Origin: Streptomyces aurantiogriseus
GTDB lineage: Bacteria; Actinomycetota; Actinomycetes; Streptomycetales; Streptomycetaceae
NCBI RefSeq assembly: GCF_014649375.1
Contig: NZ_BMSX01000010.1
Span: 1-64,000, forward strand
Length of the DNA stretch: 64,000 bases
Direction of reading: 5' to 3'
Shown: positions 32,745 to 41,536 of the stretch, in pieces
How the letters are laid out: each line of letters starts with the position of its first letter
Position numbering within the stretch: position 1 is the first letter of the stretch
Position numbers and translations under genes: made by a program
Notes under the pieces: model-generated
Seen by the model: only the letters and a program-made list of their open reading frames with translations
The model's database searches: none
What the model was told of the DNA's origin: nothing

Positions 32745-33422
32745 ATGGCTGCGGCTCAGGGACGACTGTCGGACGGCACGGGCGGAATGGACGACGAGAA
32801 GGACACCGGGGAGGGGGACCGGCAGGGGAACAGTGCGGTGCCGCTGCCCTTCCGGGCTGCGGTCGACGCCCTGCGGGCGGCCCGGCTGCGACCCCAGATC
32901 GAGGTGGAGCCCACCCCGCCCCCGCAGCGGCTCGCCCCGTTCGCGTACGCGCTGGAGGCGACGGTCGTGGACGGCGACCAGGATCTGGCCGACGGCCGGC
33001 TGGTGCTGCTGCACGACCCAGCCGGGCACGACGCCTGGCGGGGCACGTTCCGCCTGGTCACGCTCATCCGCGCCGAGCTGGAGGCCGAGATGGCCGTCGA
33101 TCCGCTGCTGCCCGAGGTGTGCTGGTCCTGGCTGACGGGTGCGCTCCAGGCGCGCGGTCTGACGTACGGGGAACCGAGCGGGACCGTCACGCGCGCGAGC
33201 TCGCACTACTTCGGCGGGCTGGCGGAGCGTCCGGCGGCCTCGCAGATCGAGATCCGGGCCTCGTGGACGCCCCGGGAGGGGTTGGGCGGGGTGCCGGACA
33301 CGGGGGCGCATCTGGCGTCCTGGTGCGATCTGCTGGCCCAGGTGGCGGGGCTGCCGCCGGCCGGTCCGGGGGACGCGTCGGTGGTGACGCTTCCGCAGCG
33401 GCGCGGGCCGCAGTCGCGTTGA
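32745..33422 (+). CDS. DUF3000 domain protein
   Basis: This 225-residue protein contains an actinobacterial DUF3000 domain: PFRAAVDALRAARLRPQIEV, then RLAPFAYALEATVVDGDQDL, and WSWLTGALQARGLTYGEPSG with a late ASHYFGGL. Function unknown; soluble. ATG 32745 follows TAATCT by seven bases, again a leaderless pattern. It is divergent from hemE and upstream of an orphan regulator and RNase D; the hemE-DUF3000-RNase D order is, from memory, conserved in Streptomyces. Confidence 0.88.
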   Translation: MAAAQGRLSDGTGGMDDEKDTGEGDRQGNSAVPLPFRAAVDALRAARLRPQIEVEPTPPPQRLAPFAYALEATVVDGDQDLADGRLVLLHDPAGHDAWRGTFRLVTLIRAELEAEMAVDPLLPEVCWSWLTGALQARGLTYGEPSGTVTRASSHYFGGLAERPAASQIEIRASWTPREGLGGVPDTGAHLASWCDLLAQVAGLPPAGPGDASVVTLPQRRGPQSR

Positions 33423-33693
33423 CCGTTTCCGTCGGCCAACCCTCCTGGCCTCATCGTTGACCATCTCTTTGTCGATACGGCCACTTTCGATCTCAGGCAG
33501 CACTCACTCAAACCGACTCGATCTTCGGATGATCGATCGCGTGTCCGAATTGCACGAATTGTTACTCACTAGATCGTGATCGTTCTCTAAAGGACCCCGG
33601 GTTCGGTGCCGAAGACGACTGTGACCTTGAAAGCACGGTTCGTCCCGGCTTGATCCCCACGAGCCGGCCCCGTCCCGCACCCCAGGAGGCCTG

Positions 33694-34356
33694 GTGTCCG
33701 TTCTCCTCGAGCAGCCCACAAGCCTGGTCGCCTACCGCCCGAACAAGCCCACCGCCATGGTGGTCGTGGCCGACCCACGCGTCCGCTCCACCGTCACCCG
33801 CCATCTGTGGGCGCTCGGTGTGCGCGATGTCATCGAGGCTTCGTCCATCGCGGAGGCTCGTCCCCGCATCGGCAACCCCCGCGACATCTGCGTCGCCGAC
33901 GTCCACCTACCCGACGGCTCCGGCCTGACCCTGCTGTCGGAGACCCGCGCCGCGGGCTGGCCCAACGGGCTGGCCCTCTCCGCCGCCGACGACATCGGCG
34001 CCGTGCGCAACGCCCTCGCGGGCGGCGTCAAGGGCTATGTCGTCACCGGTACCCGCACCAACGTCGGGCTCCCCACCCGGCCCGGTGCCGCCCCCATCGG
34101 CGCGGCCGCCGCCCGCCTCCACCGCCGCCCCCCGGGTGCCCCGAGCCACCCGGGCGGCTACCGCGAGCTGTCCGGCCGCGAGGTGGAGGTACTGCGGCTG
34201 GTCGCCGAAGGCCAGTCGAACAAGGCGATCGGCGTCTCGATGGGCCTGTCCGCGCTGACCGTCAAGAGCCATCTCGCCCGGATCGCCCGCAAGCTCGGCA
34301 CGGGTGACCGCGCCGGCATGGTCGCGGTGGCCCTGCGCACCGGCATCATCCACTGA
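33694..34356 (+). CDS. LuxR/NarL-type orphan response regulator
   Basis: This 220-residue regulator has an atypical receiver (about 20-120). VVVADPRVRSTVTRHLWALG lacks the usual double acidic pair, but the acceptor-like Asp is present in CVADVHLPDGSGL, and ALAGGVKGYVV supplies the Lys. A Pro/Ala linker follows. The C-terminal helix-turn-helix (about 158-215) reads LSGREVEVLRLVAEGQSNKA, then ALTVKSHLARIARKLGTGDR. No kinase gene is adjacent, so it is an orphan. GGAGG precedes GTG 33694. The upstream 271-base spacer is unusually AT-rich and probably holds its regulated promoter. Confidence 0.88.
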   Translation: MSVLLEQPTSLVAYRPNKPTAMVVVADPRVRSTVTRHLWALGVRDVIEASSIAEARPRIGNPRDICVADVHLPDGSGLTLLSETRAAGWPNGLALSAADDIGAVRNALAGGVKGYVVTGTRTNVGLPTRPGAAPIGAAAARLHRRPPGAPSHPGGYRELSGREVEVLRLVAEGQSNKAIGVSMGLSALTVKSHLARIARKLGTGDRAGMVAVALRTGIIH

Positions 34357-34520
34357 CCCACCGACTTTTTCCCACCGACATATCCACGCATGCCCCACGG
34401 AGAGCCCGCCGGGATCCCCGTCCCGGCCCTCCCCTTTCCTGACCGGTTCACGACCCTGCGGCGCCCGTCGGCGGAACGTTCCGTCGGCGGGCGCCGTCCA
34501 CACACGGATACCCTTGACAG

Positions 34521-35801
34521 GTGACCGACGCCCAAGAAACCGCAGCAGCCAGTTCACTGCGAACCACCGGAGGCGCCCCTCCGGACGACGGCGGATCTAC
34601 TGCTTCCGGGGCGCCGACACCTCTGCTCGAACCGCGCGAGGGCATCCCGCCCGTGATCGCCGACGAGGCCTCGCTCGCCGAGGTGATCGCGGCCTTCGCC
34701 GCCGGCTCCGGCCCCGTCGCCGTCGACGCCGAGCGCGCCTCCGGCTACCGCTACGGCCAGCGCGCCTATCTGGTTCAGCTACGCCGTCAGGGCGCCGGCA
34801 CCGCGCTGGTCGACCCCGTCGCCTGCCCCGACCTGTCCGCGCTGGGCGAGGCGCTGTCCGGCGTCGAGTGGGTGCTGCACGCGGCCACCCAGGACCTGCC
34901 CTGCCTCCGCGAAATAGGCATGGTGCCGACGCGGCTGTTCGACACCGAGCTGGCCGGACGGCTGGCCGGATTCCCGCGGGTCGGCCTCGGCGCGATGGTC
35001 GAGGGCGTCCTCGGCTTCGTCCTGGAGAAGGGTCACTCCGCCGTCGACTGGTCCACCCGCCCGCTGCCCGAGCCGTGGCTCAGGTACGCGGCCCTCGACG
35101 TCGAGCTGCTCGTCGACCTGCGGGACGCGCTGGAGAAGGAGCTGGACCGGCAGGGCAAGCTGGAGTGGGCCCGCCAGGAGTTCGACGCGATCGCCTCGGC
35201 CCCGCCGCCGGAGCCCCGCAAGGACCCGTGGCGTCGTACGTCCGGCATGCACAAGGTGCGCCGGCGGCGGCAGCTCGGTGTCGTACGGGAGCTGTGGCAG
35301 ACCCGGGACCGGATCGCCCAGCGGCGGGACGTGTCACCGGGCAAGGTGCTCTCGGACGCGGCCATCGTGGAGGCCGCGCTCTCGCTTCCGGCCAATGTGC
35401 ACGCGCTCGCGGCGTTGAACGGGTTCGGGCATCGGATGGGGCGGCGGCAGCTGGAGCAGTGGCAGGCGGCCGTCGACCGGGCGAAGGCGTTGACCGAGGC
35501 GCAGCTGCCGCAGCCGGGGCAGCCGGTCGCCGGGCCTCCGCCGCCGCGCGCCTGGGCGGACAAGGATCCTGCGGCGGCGGCGCGGCTCAGTGCGGCGAGG
35601 TCGGCCGTGTCCGCGTTGGCCGAGCAGTTGAACATGCCTCAGGAGAACCTCGTCGCGCCGGACGCCGTGCGGCGCGTCTGCTGGGAGCCGCCTGCGCCGC
35701 TCGACGGGGAGTCGATCGCCTCCGCGCTCACGGGGTACGGGGCGCGGCCCTGGCAGGTGGAGCAGGTGACGCCGGCGCTGGTCGCGGCACTGTCCGCCTG
35801 A
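34521..35801 (+). CDS. rnd: Ribonuclease D-type 3'-5' exonuclease with HRDC domain
   Basis: This 426-residue protein has the DEDD exonuclease core: GPVAVDAERASGYRYGQRAY (Asp and Glu), VEWVLHAATQDLPCLREIGM, and YAALDVELLVDLRDALE (last Asp with the Tyr of the DEDDy type). An HRDC domain follows (about 210-300) and a second helical region ends the protein. RNase D trims the 3' ends of tRNA and other small RNAs. GTG 34521 lies six bases after TACCCT with no ribosome-binding site, a leaderless arrangement. Confidence 0.92.
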   Translation: MTDAQETAAASSLRTTGGAPPDDGGSTASGAPTPLLEPREGIPPVIADEASLAEVIAAFAAGSGPVAVDAERASGYRYGQRAYLVQLRRQGAGTALVDPVACPDLSALGEALSGVEWVLHAATQDLPCLREIGMVPTRLFDTELAGRLAGFPRVGLGAMVEGVLGFVLEKGHSAVDWSTRPLPEPWLRYAALDVELLVDLRDALEKELDRQGKLEWARQEFDAIASAPPPEPRKDPWRRTSGMHKVRRRRQLGVVRELWQTRDRIAQRRDVSPGKVLSDAAIVEAALSLPANVHALAALNGFGHRMGRRQLEQWQAAVDRAKALTEAQLPQPGQPVAGPPPPRAWADKDPAAAARLSAARSAVSALAEQLNMPQENLVAPDAVRRVCWEPPAPLDGESIASALTGYGARPWQVEQVTPALVAALSA

Positions 35802-35830
35802 GGACGCGGCCCGGCGCCGCTGAAGGCAGC

Positions 35831-36661
35831 TCACCTGGTCGCCCCCCGCATGAAACCGTTGTAGATGTATTTCTGCAGAACCAGGAAGACGATCAGCGTC
35901 GGCAGGATCACCAGCACCGCTCCTGCCGAGATCGTTTCCCAGTGGGCGGCGTAGGGGCCCTTGAAGCGGAACAGGGACGTCGAGATCACGCCAAGATCTT
36001 GGGAGGGCATGTAGAGGAAGGGGATGTAGAAGTCGTTGTAGACGGCGATCCCCTTCACGATCACGACCGTCGCGATCGCCGGTTTCAGCAGCGGGAAGAT
36101 GATCCTGCGGTAGATGGTGAAGGCGTTCGCGCCGTCGAGGCGGGCCGCCTCGTCCAGGGAGATCGGGATCGAGCGGACGAACTGCAGGAAGATGTAGATC
36201 GACACGATGTCCGTGCCCATGTAGAGGGCGATCGGGGCCCAGCGGGTGTCGAACAGGCCGACGCTGTGGACGATCTGGAAGGTGGCCACCTGGGTGGTCA
36301 CGCCGGGGACCAGGGCGGCGATCAGGAAGAGGGCGACCACCAGTTTCCGGAAGCGGAAGGTGAAGCGGTCGATCGCGTAGGCCGTCATCGAGCCGATGAG
36401 GACCGTGCCGCCCACGGAGATCAGCAGGATGAAGGCGGTGTTGCCGAAGGCCGCCAGCATCCCGCCGTCCTGGAACGCGGTCACGTAGTTGTCGAAGTTG
36501 AGCGGGTCGCGCGGGAGCGTGAGGGCTCCGCCGTCGTTCGCCGTCTCGTTCTCCGTCTTCAGCGAGGTCAGGAAGACGACGCCGAGCGGGAGCAGGACGA
36601 CCACCGCCGCGAGGACCAGCGACAGGTACACGAGGGTGCGGGCAACGGCTCGGCGTGTCAT
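35831..36661 (-). CDS. Sugar ABC transporter permease, MalG type
   Basis: This 276-residue permease has six membrane helices and the EAA loop facing the ATPase (ISLDEAARLDGANAFTIYRR, then IIFPLLKPAIATV). The ATG overlaps the stop of the other permease gene by four bases. It is the last gene of a three-gene importer operon with no ATPase gene, as is normal in Streptomyces, where the shared MsiK ATPase usually serves. The neighbouring beta-mannosidase suggests manno-oligosaccharides as the substrate. Confidence 0.92.
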   Translation of the reverse strand: MTRRAVARTLVYLSLVLAAVVVLLPLGVVFLTSLKTENETANDGGALTLPRDPLNFDNYVTAFQDGGMLAAFGNTAFILLISVGGTVLIGSMTAYAIDRFTFRFRKLVVALFLIAALVPGVTTQVATFQIVHSVGLFDTRWAPIALYMGTDIVSIYIFLQFVRSIPISLDEAARLDGANAFTIYRRIIFPLLKPAIATVVIVKGIAVYNDFYIPFLYMPSQDLGVISTSLFRFKGPYAAHWETISAGAVLVILPTLIVFLVLQKYIYNGFMRGATR

Positions 36662-37608
36662 ACGAGGTCCACCCTGTCGTCGGGGACGAGGCGTCGCTGC
36701 ACCCAGGTCACCAGCAGGATGATCAGCAGCAGCACGACGGCCGCCGCGGAGGCGAGCCCCGTCTTGTTGAACTGGAAGGCCAGCTTCACGGTCTGGATCA
36801 CGAAGGTCTCGGTGCCGGTCGCCCCGCCGGTCATGATGTACGGGATCTCGAAGGCGGAGAGGGAGCCGGAGACCGAGAGGATCACGGTCAGGGTCAGCAC
36901 CGGCTTGATGCCGGGCAGGATGATGTAGCGGAACTGGTGCCAGCGGTTCGCGCCGTCCAGCTCGGACGCCTCGTACAGCTCCCCCGGGATGGACTGGATC
37001 GCGCCCAGGAACAGGACGAAGTTCATGCCGAGGTAGCGCCATATCGAGACGCCGGCGAGTGAGGTGTTGGCGGAGAACGGCGTGCCCAGCCAGGCGTGGT
37101 CCGTGTCGTACCCGAAGAGACCGAGGACGGTGTCCAGGGTGCCGCCGTCCTGGAAGAAGTAGAGGAAGACGAAGCCGATCGCGACGCCGTTGACCAGGGA
37201 CGGGAAGAAGAGCACGCCCTTGAAGAAGTTCCGGAAGCGGAGGTTGAAGCTGAGGACGGTCGCGAAGTACAGCGCGGCGACGATCTGGACGGCGGAGGCG
37301 GCCAGGTAGTAGCCGCTGACCCAGAACACCTGGAAGAGGTCTTCCCTGGTGAAGAGCTCCTCGTAGTTCTCGGCGCCCGTGTAGTGCAGTTCGGGGCTCA
37401 CGCCGTCCCAGTCGGTGAAGCTGTACGCGACCATGTTGGCGATGGGTGCGTAGGTGAAGGTGATCAGGAGGGCGAGCGGGGCGAGCAGGAACAGCCACGG
37501 GGTGACCAGCCGCCAGGTGCGGGCGCGGCGCGGGGCCCGCCGGGGGGCGGCGGACTTCAGGGCCGGCGCCACGGCCCTGAAGTCCGCCTTCTCGGTGGTG
37601 TCCGTCAT
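36658..37608 (-). CDS. Sugar ABC transporter permease, MalF type
   Basis: This 316-residue permease has an Ala/Arg-rich cytoplasmic tail, six helices (starting RLVTPWLFLLAPLALLITF) and the EAA loop (GELYEASELDGANRWHQFRY, then IILPGIKPV). TMTDW-like features such as YSFTDWDGVSPELHYTGAEN match CUT1 permeases for di- and oligosaccharides. The start ATG shares a base with the stop of the binding-protein gene (TGATG), so translation is coupled. Confidence 0.92.
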   Translation of the reverse strand: MTDTTEKADFRAVAPALKSAAPRRAPRRARTWRLVTPWLFLLAPLALLITFTYAPIANMVAYSFTDWDGVSPELHYTGAENYEELFTREDLFQVFWVSGYYLAASAVQIVAALYFATVLSFNLRFRNFFKGVLFFPSLVNGVAIGFVFLYFFQDGGTLDTVLGLFGYDTDHAWLGTPFSANTSLAGVSIWRYLGMNFVLFLGAIQSIPGELYEASELDGANRWHQFRYIILPGIKPVLTLTVILSVSGSLSAFEIPYIMTGGATGTETFVIQTVKLAFQFNKTGLASAAAVVLLLIILLVTWVQRRLVPDDRVDLV

Positions 37609-38921
37609 CAGGAGCCCACGTTCTTCTGTGTGTCGGTCCACTTCTTGCCGAGGCCGGCGAGGAAGTCGTCCAGGCTGCCCTTCTTGGCGCCGCGCGCCAG
37701 GTCGACCAGGTCCTGGCGGTACTCGGGCTTGTTGATGCCGACCTCGGACTCGTTGTCGATGAGCTTGACCTCCGCGCCCGCCGAGTCGTCCAGCTCGATG
37801 AGCTTGACGCCCGCGTCCTCGTACGGCTTCAGCACGTCGGGCATGGGGGCGTCCTTGAGCGGGGAGATCGCCAGGTTGTCCTTGTCGTAGCCGGACTTGT
37901 CGGTGAACCAGTCGATCCAGGCGCGGGCCGCCTCCTTGTGCTGGGAGTGGATGTTGACGGCCTGGTTGTAGTCGGGGCCGATGGTCGAGCAGAACTTCCC
38001 GTCCACCTGGGCGGGGAACGGCATGAAACCGATGTCGTCGGGGTTCACGCCGGCCTTCTTCGCCGCGTCCCGGAACTGGACGATCGCCCAGGTGCCGAGC
38101 CACTGCGTGGCGATCTCGCCCTTCGCCGTCCGGGGCTTGGACTCCTCCCAGTTGCTGGTGGTCGGGTCCTTCTCGGCAAGGCCCTCCTTGACGATGTCGT
38201 ACAGGAGCGTGTCACCGACGCGCAGGTCGGAGCCCTCCGCCCAGGGGTCACCCGTGGCGAGCTTCGTGGTCGCCTGCGGGTCGCAGTGGACCGAACCGTT
38301 GACGAAGGTCCAGGAGGTCAGCGGCCACTGGGCGGCGAAGTTGGTGTAGTACGGGATCGCGTCGGTCCTGGCCTTGATCGCCTTGAGTCCGGCGAGGAAC
38401 TCGGCCGGGGTGGTGGGCCATTCGCTGATCCCGGCCTCCTTCCAGACGCGCTTGTTGTAGATGAAGCCGGGCATCACTCCGTTGGGGCTCTGGCCGTAGA
38501 CCTTGCCGTCGACGGTGGTGAAGTCGGTGAAGCGGTACTTCTTGCTGCGTTCGGCCTCGGTGCCCAGGGAGGCGAAGAACTTCGGGTAGTCGCTCTTCTC
38601 GATGACCCCGGGGATCAGGAGGACGTCGCCGTAGTCCTCCGTGTTCATCCGGATCTTGATCTCGGCCTCGTAGTTGGTGAGCGCCTGGAACTCGACCTTC
38701 ACCTTCGGGTAGGTCTTGTTGAACTCGGCGGCGTACCTCTTCATCGTGCCGTCCTGCACGAGGTCGGTGCGCACGGTGAGGACCGTGATGTTTCCGCTCA
38801 CTTGCGACGGGTCGTCGGGCGCCTTGGCGTCGGCTCCCTTCGAACTGCCTGCTGTACCGGTGCAGCCCGGGAGCAGCAGGGCGGCTCCCGCGACCATGGC
38901 GAGGACTGTACGGCGGTTCAT
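37608..38921 (-). CDS. Extracellular sugar-binding lipoprotein of a CUT1 ABC importer
   Basis: This 437-residue protein has a lipobox (RRTVLAMVAGAALLLPGC, lipid Cys near residue 20) and a type 1 solute-binding fold for oligosaccharides: NKTYPKVKVEFQALTNYEAE, TVDGKVYGQSPNGVMPGFIY, and KGEIATQWLGTWAIVQFRD. First gene of the importer operon; it is divergent from the beta-mannosidase gene, and the gap holds paired AACCGGTAAA boxes. I infer uptake of mannobiose or other beta-mannosides, but the sequence alone does not prove the ligand. Confidence 0.92.
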   Translation of the reverse strand: MNRRTVLAMVAGAALLLPGCTGTAGSSKGADAKAPDDPSQVSGNITVLTVRTDLVQDGTMKRYAAEFNKTYPKVKVEFQALTNYEAEIKIRMNTEDYGDVLLIPGVIEKSDYPKFFASLGTEAERSKKYRFTDFTTVDGKVYGQSPNGVMPGFIYNKRVWKEAGISEWPTTPAEFLAGLKAIKARTDAIPYYTNFAAQWPLTSWTFVNGSVHCDPQATTKLATGDPWAEGSDLRVGDTLLYDIVKEGLAEKDPTTSNWEESKPRTAKGEIATQWLGTWAIVQFRDAAKKAGVNPDDIGFMPFPAQVDGKFCSTIGPDYNQAVNIHSQHKEAARAWIDWFTDKSGYDKDNLAISPLKDAPMPDVLKPYEDAGVKLIELDDSAGAEVKLIDNESEVGINKPEYRQDLVDLARGAKKGSLDDFLAGLGKKWTDTQKNVGS

Positions 38922-38995
38922 GTGCGTCAGCTCCGTTCTTGGGACGGACGAGCACGAGCGGGTTGGCTGATTCGGCACTCTGACAGCGCTTTCTC

Positions 38996-39061
38996 AACCG
39001 GTAAAGTCCCAAATCCGCCAAGGATGAAGAGATGGCGCTCAAGTGCTGGGGTTTACCGGTT
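38996..39061. promoter_or_regulatory. Paired operator boxes between the importer and beta-mannosidase operons
   Basis: AACCGGTAAA (38996-39005) and its exact reverse complement TTTACCGGTT (39052-39061) face each other across the 152-base divergent gap, centre to centre 56 bases apart. Each contains the palindromic core ACCGGT, as expected for a LacI-family site, and a LacI-type gene is the second gene of the mannosidase operon. A third box-like sequence, gacagcgctttctc (38982-38995), resembles general LacI or carbon-control sites. Confidence 0.6.
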
Positions 39062-39073
39062 TAGGGAGTGCGC

Positions 39074-41536
39074 ATGCTGGAGGCGACACCGCTCACCGAC
39101 GGATGGATCCTGCGGCACGAGCAGGAGGCGCTCCCGGCCGTGGTGCCGGGCTGCGTGCACACCGATCTGCTCGCGGCGGGGGTGATCCCGGACCCCTTCC
39201 TCGGCCGGAACGAGACCGAGGTCGCGTGGGTGGGGCGGCGCGAGTGGACCTACGAGACCCGGTTGCCGGAGGTGTCGTCGGGGCACGAGCAGACCGACCT
39301 GGTCTTCGACGGGCTCGACACGGCCGCCGAGATCCTGGTGGACGGTCAACTCCTGGGCCGGGCACGGAACATGCACCGGTCGTACCGGTTCGACGTGACG
39401 GGGCTGAGCGGTGGGCTGACCGTCCGGTTCCGCTCGGCCTACGCCGAGGCGGAGGCGGTGCGCGGGCGGGTCGGTGAGCGGCCGGCCGCGTACACCGAGC
39501 CGTACCAGTACCTCCGCAAGATGGCCTGCTCCTTCGGCTGGGACTGGGGGCCGACGCTGGTGACGGCCGGGATCTGGCGGCCGGTGCGGCTGGAGCGCTG
39601 GTCGACGGCACGGATCGCCCGGGTGCGGCCGCTCGTCACCGTCGAGCAGGGCGTCGGCGTCGTCGAGCTGCACGTCGACGTGGAGCGCACCCGGGTGGAG
39701 GCCGTGCTCACCCTGGAGGCCCGGGTGGGCGGGCGGCGGGTGCGGGCGGAGGTGGCGGGGACGAGTGGCGTCGTACGGGTGGAGGTGCCGGACGCGGAGC
39801 TGTGGTGGCCCCGGGGGTATGGCCGACAGCCGCTGTACGACGTCGAGGTGACCTTGCACCATGAGTCCGCTCCGCTGGACGTCTGGCGGCGGCGCGTCGG
39901 TTTCCGGAACGTCGAGCTGGACACCTCCGCCGACGCGCACGGAACCGGTTTCACCCTCGTCGTCAACGGTGAGCGGCTCTTCGCGCGGGGCGTCAACTGG
40001 ATCCCGGACGACGTGTTCCCGTCCCGGGTGACGCGGGAGCGTTACCGCAAGCGGTTGCGGCAGGCGGCCGACGCCGGCGTGGACCTGGTCCGGATCTGGG
40101 GTGGCGGGATCTACGAGAGCGAGGACTTCTACGACGCCTGCGACGAGCTGGGCCTGCTGGTGTGGCAGGACTTCCCGTTCGCGTGCGCGGCCTACCCCGA
40201 GGAGCAGCCGCTGCGGGGCGAGGTGGAGGCGGAGGCCCGGGAGAACGTCGTACGGCTGATGCCGCATCCCTCGCTGGTGCTGTGGAACGGGAACAACGAG
40301 AACCTGTGGGGGTTCCGGGACTGGGGATGGGAGGAGCGGCTCGGCGGGGACTCCTGGGGCGAGGGGTACTACCTGGGTCTGCTGCCCCGGGTGGTGGGCG
40401 AGCTGGACCCGACGCGGCCGTACACGGCGGGCAGCCCCTGGTCGGGGTCGTGGCGGCGTCATCCGAACGATCCGGCACACGGGACGCACCACTCGTGGGA
40501 GGTGTGGAACCGGGAGGACTACGCCGACTACCGGCTTCATGTGCCGCGGTTCGTGGCCGAGTTCGGATGGCAGGCGCCGCCCGCGTACGCCACGCTGCGG
40601 AGGGCACTGCCGGGCGAGGAGCTCACGGCGGACTCCCCCGGCATGCTGCACCACCAGAAGGCGGAGGACGGCAACGGCAAGCTGCGGCGGGGGCTGGAGC
40701 GGCACTTCCCCTTCCCCGAGGGGGACTTCGACCGCTGGCACTACCTCACGCAGGTCAACCAGGCCCGTGCGGTGGCCGCGGGGATCGAACACTGGCGGTC
40801 GCACTGGCCGGTGTGCGCCGGCACGGTCGTCTGGCAGCTCAACGACTGCTGGCCGGTGACGTCCTGGGCGGCGATCGACGGGGACGGGCGGGAGAAGCCG
40901 CTCTACCACGAGCTGCGGCGGCTGTACGCGGATCGGCTGCTCACGGTGCGACAGGGGGAGACGGGACTGGTGGTGGCGGCCGTCAACCAGGCCCGTGAGC
41001 GGTGGACGGGCACGCTGTCGCTGCGACGGATGTCCGTCGAGGGGGAGCTGATCGGTGCGGTGGACGTCCCCCTCCTCGCGGGCGCGCGGGCGGTGGCCGA
41101 GGTGCGGGTGCCGGCGGAGCTGGAGCCGGCCGGCGCGAAGGAGTTCCTGGTGGCCGACGCGTGGGGGTCCCCCGCGCATGGGGACCCCTCCCGCTCATGG
41201 GGGTCCCCCCGCTCGAGCGGAGCCGAGAGCGGGGGCGGAGCCGAGAGCGGGGGAAGGCTGCGGGCCGTGCACTTTCCCGTGCCGGACCGGGACGTCCCGT
41301 ATCCGAGGCCGGAGTTCGAGGTGGCGGTCGTACCGGGAGGCATCGAGGTGAGCGCCCGCACTCTCGTACGGGATCTGCTCCTGCAGGCCGACCGGCTGGA
41401 TCCGCGGGCGCGGGCCGATCGGGGGCTCGTGACGCTGCTCCCCGGAGAACGGGTCACCATCGGGGTCGAGGGCTGGGAGACTCCGGATGCCGCCGCCGCC
41501 CGTTCAGCGTTGTACTGCCAGGAGCCCGCTCGATGA
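39074..41536 (+). CDS. Beta-mannosidase, glycoside hydrolase family 2
   Basis: This 820-residue cytoplasmic enzyme cleaves terminal beta-linked mannose from oligosaccharides. The N-terminal sugar-binding domain has VVPGCVHTDLLAAGVIPDPF and CSFGWDWGPTLVTAGIWRPV. The catalytic barrel has the acid/base Glu near 409 (LWNGNNENLWG) and the nucleophile Glu near 496 (FVAEFGWQAPP). The C-terminal immunoglobulin-like domain contains a Ser/Gly-rich insertion (about 696-727) coded by a palindromic repeat element. AGGGAG precedes ATG 39074. The stop overlaps the LacI gene (ATGA), so the two are coupled. No signal peptide: import comes first, then hydrolysis. Confidence 0.94.
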   Translation: MLEATPLTDGWILRHEQEALPAVVPGCVHTDLLAAGVIPDPFLGRNETEVAWVGRREWTYETRLPEVSSGHEQTDLVFDGLDTAAEILVDGQLLGRARNMHRSYRFDVTGLSGGLTVRFRSAYAEAEAVRGRVGERPAAYTEPYQYLRKMACSFGWDWGPTLVTAGIWRPVRLERWSTARIARVRPLVTVEQGVGVVELHVDVERTRVEAVLTLEARVGGRRVRAEVAGTSGVVRVEVPDAELWWPRGYGRQPLYDVEVTLHHESAPLDVWRRRVGFRNVELDTSADAHGTGFTLVVNGERLFARGVNWIPDDVFPSRVTRERYRKRLRQAADAGVDLVRIWGGGIYESEDFYDACDELGLLVWQDFPFACAAYPEEQPLRGEVEAEARENVVRLMPHPSLVLWNGNNENLWGFRDWGWEERLGGDSWGEGYYLGLLPRVVGELDPTRPYTAGSPWSGSWRRHPNDPAHGTHHSWEVWNREDYADYRLHVPRFVAEFGWQAPPAYATLRRALPGEELTADSPGMLHHQKAEDGNGKLRRGLERHFPFPEGDFDRWHYLTQVNQARAVAAGIEHWRSHWPVCAGTVVWQLNDCWPVTSWAAIDGDGREKPLYHELRRLYADRLLTVRQGETGLVVAAVNQARERWTGTLSLRRMSVEGELIGAVDVPLLAGARAVAEVRVPAELEPAGAKEFLVADAWGSPAHGDPSRSWGSPRSSGAESGGGAESGGRLRAVHFPVPDRDVPYPRPEFEVAVVPGGIEVSARTLVRDLLLQADRLDPRARADRGLVTLLPGERVTIGVEGWETPDAAAARSALYCQEPAR
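41162..41254. repeat. Palindromic repeat element inserted in frame in the beta-mannosidase gene
   Basis: The element comprises gggggtccccc, then atggggacccc, then atgggggtcccccc, then gctcgagcggagccgagagc. Its last part is an exact 18-bp tandem pair (41218-41235 and 41236-41253). A related sequence occurs at 9138-9173. In Streptomyces such gggggtcccccc...gagagcggggg blocks are normally intergenic; here about 31 codons of it are translated as a Gly/Ser/Pro-rich loop. Confidence 0.75.
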
